DNA from: Nemophila menziesii
Taxonomy: Eukaryota > Streptophyta > Magnoliopsida > Boraginales > Hydrophyllaceae
DNA length: 64,000 nt
Direction of reading: 5' to 3'
Assembly: GCA_029959085.1 (NCBI GenBank)
Contig: JARWIR010000016.1
Coordinates: forward strand, 4,757,441-4,821,440
This document shows, piece after piece, positions 58,045-64,000 of this stretch (positions are counted from its first letter, which is position 1; every line of letters begins with the position of its first letter). The position numbers and the translations under genes were made by a program. A model generated the notes under the pieces. That model was given only the letters and a program-made list of their open reading frames with translations, was not told the origin of the DNA and searched no databases.

Positions 58045-60991
58045 AGACCCCCAACTCAAACTTGTATCGTCCCGTTACAATAGAAAATAAAAACATAGGG
58101 AAGTCTCTAAAATATCAGCTATATCAATGAAGCACAGGGGAGAAGAAGATAGCAGAATATACAGAATAAACTCAAAGCAACTACTTAGAAAATTTCATGT
58201 AATAATATTTACAAACTACATACCTGCACACTTGTCATATCTACAATTAACACAGTTTGACTTCAAGATTGGATTAGCTTCGCAATGTAAGAAGGAGAGG
58301 ATCTTTACTCAGTTCACCAAGGAGGCTATAGATTGTTCATCGAACTTTACTAGTATCCAAAGATCCACTTAACTAATCTCTAACGGCTCAATCACTTCTA
58401 GATTACATAGCAAAGAATCAAAAGGTCTTTAGGGTTGTAATATTGGCTTAGGGACGGTATGATAAGTATATTTGGATAATTTAGAGTGAGCTTTTGGCTC
58501 TCTCCTCACTAGCCATCAATGAATCGCCCTAGAGCTTGAGTTACTCTCGTAAAACGTTCTCACTCAACCCAATGAATTCCTTGATGCACAAATTAGCATC
58601 CCCAATAACCCAATTAAAGCATAAAGATGTTCACATAAAAAATCCTCTTTGCCGGTCCAAATATATATTATTTTCATATCAATTTTTTTTTCTTTTGTAT
58701 AGCTATGATCCTCTTTTTGATGTTGAGATATCACGCTATTTTTCATAAGTTATGCCTTTTCATAACTTTAGCTTTTTAGCTTCTTTTTCATTTACTATTA
58801 CCCCGGCAAAGGGTTACAATATAATAAACCTGTGAATCATCATCAATATATAGAACAGAGCACACTTAATAAGCTCAAAAATCCCAACCCAATAATATTT
58901 CCCATAATGGTGGACCCACCACCCCAAACTCAAGCTCTAAAACAATTGTCTATGCATCGCGATTCGAGTGCGGGTCATATGGAAATGCCTAATAAACTAA
59001 AGGGATATGGCTTATAATGTGGCTAATAAAAAGGCTATAGAAAGGCTAGAAGGGGCTGAGAAGGATATAATAATAAAATGGACAGCAAGCTAAAAGGCAA
59101 CAAGGGGCTTATGAAAGAACCGCCTTAATCACTTTCTAAACTATGTAATTTCATCATTCTCTTACCTTTAGCACGTTCATTAAATGGGTTCATCAACTAG
59201 CTTGGGTCTCACGGCCTACACACCACTCATGGCTCCTTGAGATCGAACATACTTTCTATCGCATTGCTAACTAATCCTTTCTTTACTATCAATGTGTTTT
59301 CCTGCAAATACTCAAAGCATACAAATAAAATAGCTCATAAACATACTACTTTCTATCATCAACTTACTAAGCTTATGCTTTCAAGCTATTAAACACATTC
59401 CACATCTAATCCATCTCTTCAAAATTTCAAAAAAATTCAAATTTCTCTAAAGAAACAGTAAATCACATAAAAATGGAGACGAGGGACAACGAATCCCCAC
59501 CCCCAACTCAAAAATGAGTTGTGTCCCCACGACTCGAAAAGACTCAATAAAGTAAAAATAGCAAATAGTGCATATAGAGAAATGGTAAGGAAGAAAGAAA
59601 ACATACTCTTCGAGGCAATTGCCTCGCGTGATTAATACCCAAGATAGGGTGCAGTGATTTCCTTGTATGTAAACTCCATGTATCACCAATTTCGCTTTCC
59701 CTTACATCCTCTTGTGCTCCATCCCAATCAATCACACTCTAGAAATCTCTTGTATATCTTCTTCCAACACCCAATATCTTGCCTTGATACTTCATCTCCC
59801 TTACACTTGATAAAATCTCTATCATCTCTTTATCATCTCTTTTGACCGCCAAATCAAAGCTTTGAACACTTTTGAAATTTGAACTCTTGATTATAGGTGG
59901 AACAAGCTTTATTGGATTAGGAAAGGTCTTAGGATGATAATTCTCTATGTGGGTAAGATTGAATCAAGCTTTAGTGATATGGGTTTAAGGATTTATGGAA
60001 GAAGATTTTAAAATTCATGGTTTTGATTCTTGGGTTCTAGGTGTTTGATATGATTTGGGTGATTAAAACTTCTTTGTAGTGATGTAGGGAAGGATTTAGA
60101 TTTGAATTCATGGTGATTTGGTTGTGGTTTGATGGTTGGTGAAGGTTTGAATGAGCTTTAATGGAGTTGGGAGAGGTTTGGAGAAGAAAAAGAGGCTTAA
60201 GGATTTGTAATTTCGGAATAATACCTAATTTCCTCCCTTTATAAGCTCAAAACACAACTTTTTCTCTCTCCAGCGGCTTCGTGCGGACCATGGTGCGGAC
60301 TAGGGGGTAGTCCGCAGGGGTACCCCGCGGCTGTGTAGCATCCTTCGTCAAAATACCCGTGGCAGCAACCCCGTGGCACGTGTTTTTGGCTTGCGGTGCA
60401 GGGCACGGACTAGGGTCCGGTGTACCGCAGCCAACAGCTCCAATTTTTTTCGTCTCTGGATAAAACACGTGGCTCTACCCCGTGGCACGGGTTTCTCCTC
60501 TGCGGTGCACCGCGGCTGAGGTCCGGTGTACCGCACTCGGCAAAAACCTCCCCAATAGCTAGATCTCGAAAAGTTATGCAGTTTAGGCTCAAAGATCACC
60601 TGATTTCGACATCCGAGCGCAAAGATATGACGTGCCGAAGTTTCTCCGTTCCGAGAAATTTTGCTCGCTTCCCTAACTAGATTTCTCCAATACCTATCAT
60701 CAAAAACACTAATATCTTCCTCAATAATGCACTATCAACTAAAAAAATACGTAAACTAAATAATATACACTAAAAACTAAACTAATAAAGCAATTAAAGT
60801 TTGGGGTGTCTCCCAAGAGCACTTTTATTTAACGTCATTTAAAGTTTGACGGGTTACCTCCATTATCCCTTGAGTATGTAAACTCCCCAGCAGTGAGTGA
60901 GGTTATGTATGTTTACAATTCGCAGCTTTTGACCTCTTGGAGGTTGTATCTCTATTAATATTGGTGTTACTACTCGAGTAACAACAAATGG
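58045..60991. other. non-coding interior of element C
   Basis: About 2.9 kb without a credible frame. The polypurine tract lies at its left end (plus-strand AGACCCCCAACTC). A GC-rich island at 60250-60550 contains two copies of an imperfect block (GCGGTGCA, then GGTCCGGTGTACCGCA), about 120 bases apart, unlike the AT-rich surroundings. Palindromic CATGGTG and CCGTGGCAC words recur there. Confidence 0.55.
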
Positions 60992-61615
60992 TCACATCCA
61001 CTCATTTTTGAAACCTCGTGGTCTATTCTCTTGTTTGGAGGCCTTCCAAGCAACCGTGGTTCCGACCCCAAACTCATCTTTAGCTTTCTTCTTCACGGGA
61101 TCATGGTGGTGGTCCTTTTCTTTAACCTCTTTAGATATTTCTGGAACAATGGGGAACTCAAGTGGCTCCTCCTCTATAATTTTGTCCAAAACAAGGGATG
61201 TTTCAGAACTTTCTTTTGTTATGAGGGCCACGCTTTCAACCTCGATCTCTACACTCGCGTTCTCATTGGTTTCCGGAATAGCTTCTATGAATACTTGTTG
61301 CGGTGTGAGTTCTTTTCTATTACTTTCAAGCATTTGGGTGTAAGTTTTGTCTTTACACACCTCCACAAATGCTTTATCGATGTCACCGTTTGAATGATTT
61401 GTCTTTATTGGATTTGGAGGTGACATCAATGGAGTACTAGGTGGTGAATCCATCCTAGTATCTTCTTCTTCTATCTCTTTTCTAACCAAGACCTCAATAT
61501 TTAATTCCTCTAAACGTGGCTTGGCTGGGTTTTCCATGGATGTAATCGTCTCTTCACAAGATTTAATTTCAACTTCGACTCCATTACCAACAATTGACTC
61601 ATCTATGCTTAGCAT
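60992..61615 (-). pseudogene. element C acidic ORF downstream of gag N-terminus
   Basis: A 207-codon minus-strand frame, acidic and Ser/Thr/Pro-rich, without conserved gag zinc knuckle or protease motif. It ends TTVAWKASKQENRPRGFKNEW. It lies in a different frame from the coiled-coil ORF directly upstream (61642-62007); whether a frameshift or a separate ORF is original cannot be told. No host function is suggested. Confidence 0.55.
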
Positions 61616-61641
61616 GGTTGACTCTTCTATTGTTGGAATCT

Positions 61642-62007
61642 CTAGTTCACTAGGTGCAACTTGTGGCGTTCCACTTCCTCCTCTTCTTGAAGGCTAAATT
61701 CTGTAGCTACATCGAACCAAACATCGCTATCAATTTGAATGGCTTCATCATCTAAATTTGTACTTTGGCCCATTTGCATAGATGGTACTTGCTGCAATTG
61801 CTCAATTGTTTCTGTGAGTTGCGTCACTCGTTGCTCCATTAATTGATGATGTTGTTGCATGACTTGCACTAATGATATGATAGCATCGATTTTCGCATTA
61901 CTCTTTATTATGTTATCCTCTGTGGCCTTCATGAAATAACTGAGGGAGTCCTCCAACTTCCTGGGCCTATTATAATGATCTGTCAAGCTTCCGCGTGTTA
62001 GATCCAT
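61642..62007 (-). pseudogene. element C gag-like coiled-coil ORF
   Basis: A 121-codon minus-strand frame. LEDSLSYFMKATEDNIIKSN, then ISLVQVMQQHHQLMEQRVTQ and LTETIEQLQ form a heptad-like helix resembling the N-terminal gag segment of Athila-type elements. Relic A has a homologous segment at 17786-17977 (LEDSLNHFIKG...). It stops near 61642 and the next frame follows after about 27 bases. Confidence 0.6.
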
Positions 62008-62182
62008 GAATTGTTGTACTGGTATATAACAAGTCTGTGTTGGAATTTTCTCTTGATAGGGGGGAAATCTCCATACCTAAGGAAAAACCTGAAAAGAGAC
62101 TAAAACAAAACAAACGTAAAACTGAAAACAACTAAAACTACCAACCTAAATTAAACACAAAATAAAATAACCGCTATAAATC

Positions 62183-62444
62183 CCCGGCAGCGGCGCCAAA
62201 AACTTGGTGGTGCTGTTGGGGTTTTAAAATCGATCAAATCACAATAGAATAACTATAATAAATCCCCGGCAGCGGCGCCAAAAACTTGGTGGTGCTGCTG
62301 GGGTTTTAAAATCGATCAAATCACAATAGAATAACTATAATAAATCCCCGGCAGCGGCGCCAAAAACTTGGTGGTGCTGCTGGTGTTTTAAAATCGATCA
62401 AATCACAGTAGAATAACTATAATAAATCCCCGGCAGCGGCGCCA
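62183..62444 (-). repeat. fourfold tandem primer-binding-site array (tRNA-Asp type)
   Basis: The sequence CCCCGGCAGCGGCGCCA occurs at 62183-62199, 62265-62281, 62346-62362 and 62428-62444. It differs by one base from the 3' end of plant tRNA-Asp with its CCA (CCCCGGCAACGGCGCCA, from memory). The complement on the element's strand is a conventional primer site six bases from the LTR end. Each repeat unit of 81-82 bp also carries the last bases of the LTR (plus-strand TGGTGG) and about 50 bases of leader (GTTTTAAAATCGATCAAATC, then ACAATAGAATAACTATAATAA). Confidence 0.88.
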
Positions 62445-62450
62445 AAAACT

Positions 62451-62735
62451 TGGTGGGTCCTTGTGTGTTATAAAATAATGAAATAAAAGCAACGGAATAA
62501 AGGATCCACAGACCGCAAGTGTACGGGTCGTACCAAGTAATAGATAAGTAAATCGGGATTATCGTCTCCATAGAGATTTAAGAAGTTATTCTAAATTCAT
62601 GTTCAATATTAGAATAGATAGTTTTAATTGCAAAAGATAAAAAGATAAATAATAAAGGTGTTTGTTTTCTAATTCACTATGTAATAAAATAAACAATAAA
62701 TAATAAATAATTATGCAAGTTAGATAAGGACATCA
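62451..62735 (-). repeat. 5' LTR of element C, internally deleted
   Basis: 285 bp. It contains the 3' part of the LTR (plus-strand TGGTGGGTCCTTGTGTG... to GATAAGGA) joined directly to the terminal CATCA. Compared with the left LTR about 1.45 kb is missing; GA present at both edges of the gap suggests a microhomology deletion. Promoter sequences of the LTR were probably lost with it. Confidence 0.82.
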
Positions 62736-62740
62736 GACCC
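62736..62740. repeat. target-site duplication, right copy (GACCC)
   Basis: Matches 56303-56307 and directly follows the LTR end CATCA. Confidence 0.88.
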
Positions 62741-63040
62741 TCCGTTTCTTGCTGAGCAACCAAATCCCACATTCCAAGCGCAAGGCCCATCCCACCTTTC
62801 CTCTATGGCGCCTCTGACCAATCTCCACCCTAAAAGAAAGAGTACGAAACTAATCAGGAAACATTGTGAATCGAAAGGGAACTCACAATTGTCTGCCATG
62901 GCCATCGAGATGTAAACGATGTGATGAAACCCAATCATCGGGATACATGTTCCCCTGCTTCCTTCTCCTCCGATTGTAATCGAGAGATGCTGTTTCATGT
63001 TGGTTTGAATCAAACCAGTTCCATCTGAAGACTCACTCAT
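62741..63040 (-). pseudogene. unrecognised ORF, 5' part, cut by retrotransposon
   Basis: First 100 codons of the gene whose remainder is at 55327-56302. The start ATG at 63040 begins MSESSDGTGLIQTNMKQH. The text continues ISMAMAD, a hydrophobic stretch CFLISFVLFLLGWRL, and VRGAIEERWDGPCAW. A GT...AG pair at 62886 and 62830 would remove 57 bases in frame, but that is short for a plant intron and the frame is open either way. About 140 bases upstream on the minus strand is a TATA-like CACAATATAGGGG followed by a pyrimidine-rich leader, so this looks like a real gene front. The product is not recognised. Confidence 0.55.
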
Positions 63041-64000
63041 GATTAAATATTTAACATGCTTTGATTATTTCTTATCGAGAAATTGAGATGTAGAGATTGA
63101 AAAAAGGATAAGAATGTTAGGACGGTGTTTGTGGATTAGGAGATAGAGAGTCCAGAGAAACGGTCACGTTTTCTCTCTCCCCTATATTGTGCCTCTAGAA
63201 GGATGAGTGTTTATACCATTATATTATGAGTGAAATTTAAAAGTAGTGTAATGTTTGACAACGAAAAAAAATTAACATCTTTTAAAGTTATTTTAGATTT
63301 AAAAAATGAAACATTCATCAATTTTTTATTGGTCAATTTTATAATTTTGTAAGTTTTTGTTAATACATTTTTTTGTTTCTTATATATATAAATTTAATCT
63401 TTGTTCTTGTGTTCAAATATAAAAAAAATTACTTAAAAAAATTACAAATTCTTTTATTCAATAGTAGAGTTTTTTTCGAAAATAAAACGATATTTTCTCC
63501 TAAAATTTTACCAAAAGATTTGAATTAATTTTATTGGCGTGTTTTTTTTTTGTTTTTGCTTTTGTTAAATAATTTGATGATATACATTAAAAAAGGCAAT
63601 CAACCACAAGTAATCGTTGCGAATTGCGGAACTACGATACATGTACCGCCATCACCGCTATCAATACCACCATGAAGTTTCGAACCACCCATACTTGGAT
63701 GATCACAACCCATTAACACCACAACCTCCGTCATTAACGCTACCAACACCACCACCATCACGATCTTTTACTCTGTCTGGAAAAGATTGTTTCCATTGGT
63801 GGGTGGTGTGGATTTATTTTGTGAGGGGTGACGATTTCCAAATTTAAGGTGTGTGTGCGTGTGTGCGTGCTCTTAAGAGCTTCATTGGTAGTGGTCATGG
63901 ATGTTGATAAACCCAAATCACCTTTTAACCAGTCAGTGATCTAAGTAATCGATTAACAATTTAACTTGATATCTCACAGTGTCACACATCCATCATCAAT
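63041..64000. other. upstream region of the split gene and window edge
   Basis: AT-rich promoter-side sequence. At 63640-63840 is a CACCATCACC-rich stretch with a short open frame lacking any recognised domain, similar in composition to the C-rich part at 34548-35094. Confidence 0.4.

Larger units (their letters stand above)
56308..62735 (-). mobile_element. non-autonomous LTR retrotransposon C (Athila/Tat-related), 6428 bp
   Basis: The element is bounded by LTRs with conventional TG...CA ends and 5-bp target duplications GACCC. On the minus strand the order is: 5' LTR (62451-62735, internally deleted), four primer-binding sites, gag-like frames (62007-60992), a long non-coding interior, a polypurine tract (about 58045-58058, GAGTTGGGGGTCT on the minus strand), and the 3' LTR (56308-58044). 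No protease, reverse transcriptase, RNase H or integrase text is present, so it depended on another element's proteins. Comparable relics are A (17640-19500), B (43390-45295), D (30536-32087) and E (47405-47740). Confidence 0.87.

Noticed and set aside
62183..62444. Regular repeats as a CRISPR-like array
   Set aside because: Units are near-identical throughout with no variable spacers, and the context is a eukaryotic retrotransposon.
62830..62886. 57-bp intron in the split gene
   Set aside because: GT and AG are present and removal keeps frame, but the length is below normal plant introns and the unspliced frame is open.

Overview
This is a nuclear chromosome segment from a flowering plant, almost certainly a eudicot. 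It is AT-rich, its genes carry GT-AG introns, and the proteins are plant-specific: MLO, PMI1, the chloroplast envelope channel OEP21, a thylakoid-lumen FKBP and a plant DHHC acyltransferase. No species is claimed. Layout: 1-2840 holds decayed Copia and Ty3 gag relics plus a SINE. 3113-5795 (-) is a DHHC protein S-acyltransferase. 6984-8451 is a MULE-like element with a target-site duplication (TSD). 11295-14152 (+) is a clade III MLO gene with a MITE in intron 4, followed by a 726-bp fold-back element. 15391-21222 is a pile of LINE, LTR, hAT-like and SINE relics. 21464-23435 (+) is FKBP18 and 24271-26816 (-) is PMI1. 27430-35900 is repeats: a GAGTTAC-type satellite-like tract, a second MULE-like copy, a full LTR, a SINE and a (CT)n tract. 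35947-37173 (+) is OEP21 and 37880-37952 (+) is tRNA-Ala(AGC). 38626-41720 is nested hAT-like MITEs, a Copia LTR with gag, and a LINE. 42145-43212 (+) is a chloroplast envelope protein gene. 43390-50023 is LTR and LINE relics. 50160-54508 (+) is MMS19. 55327-63040 is one unrecognised minus-strand ORF split by a 6.4-kb LTR retrotransposon. The host genes are not an operon. Several share a plastid theme (PMI1 chloroplast positioning, OEP21 outer envelope, the At1g42960-like envelope protein, lumenal FKBP18). From memory, the nearest Arabidopsis genes fall in adjacent pairs, MLO9/PMI1 (At1g42560/At1g42550) and FKBP18/OEP21 (At1g20810/At1g20816), so the window probably keeps an ancestral gene order. 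The most interesting region is the right end. The LTR element at 56308-62735 has matching 5-bp TSDs (GACCC), interrupts an otherwise open 426-codon frame, has lost about 1.45 kb of one LTR, and carries four tandem copies of its tRNA-Asp-type primer-binding site. A related element at 17640-19500 also has a duplicated primer-binding site, which suggests that this duplication recurs in the family. All gene models are hand-built from splice consensus and protein similarity recalled from memory; no search was run.
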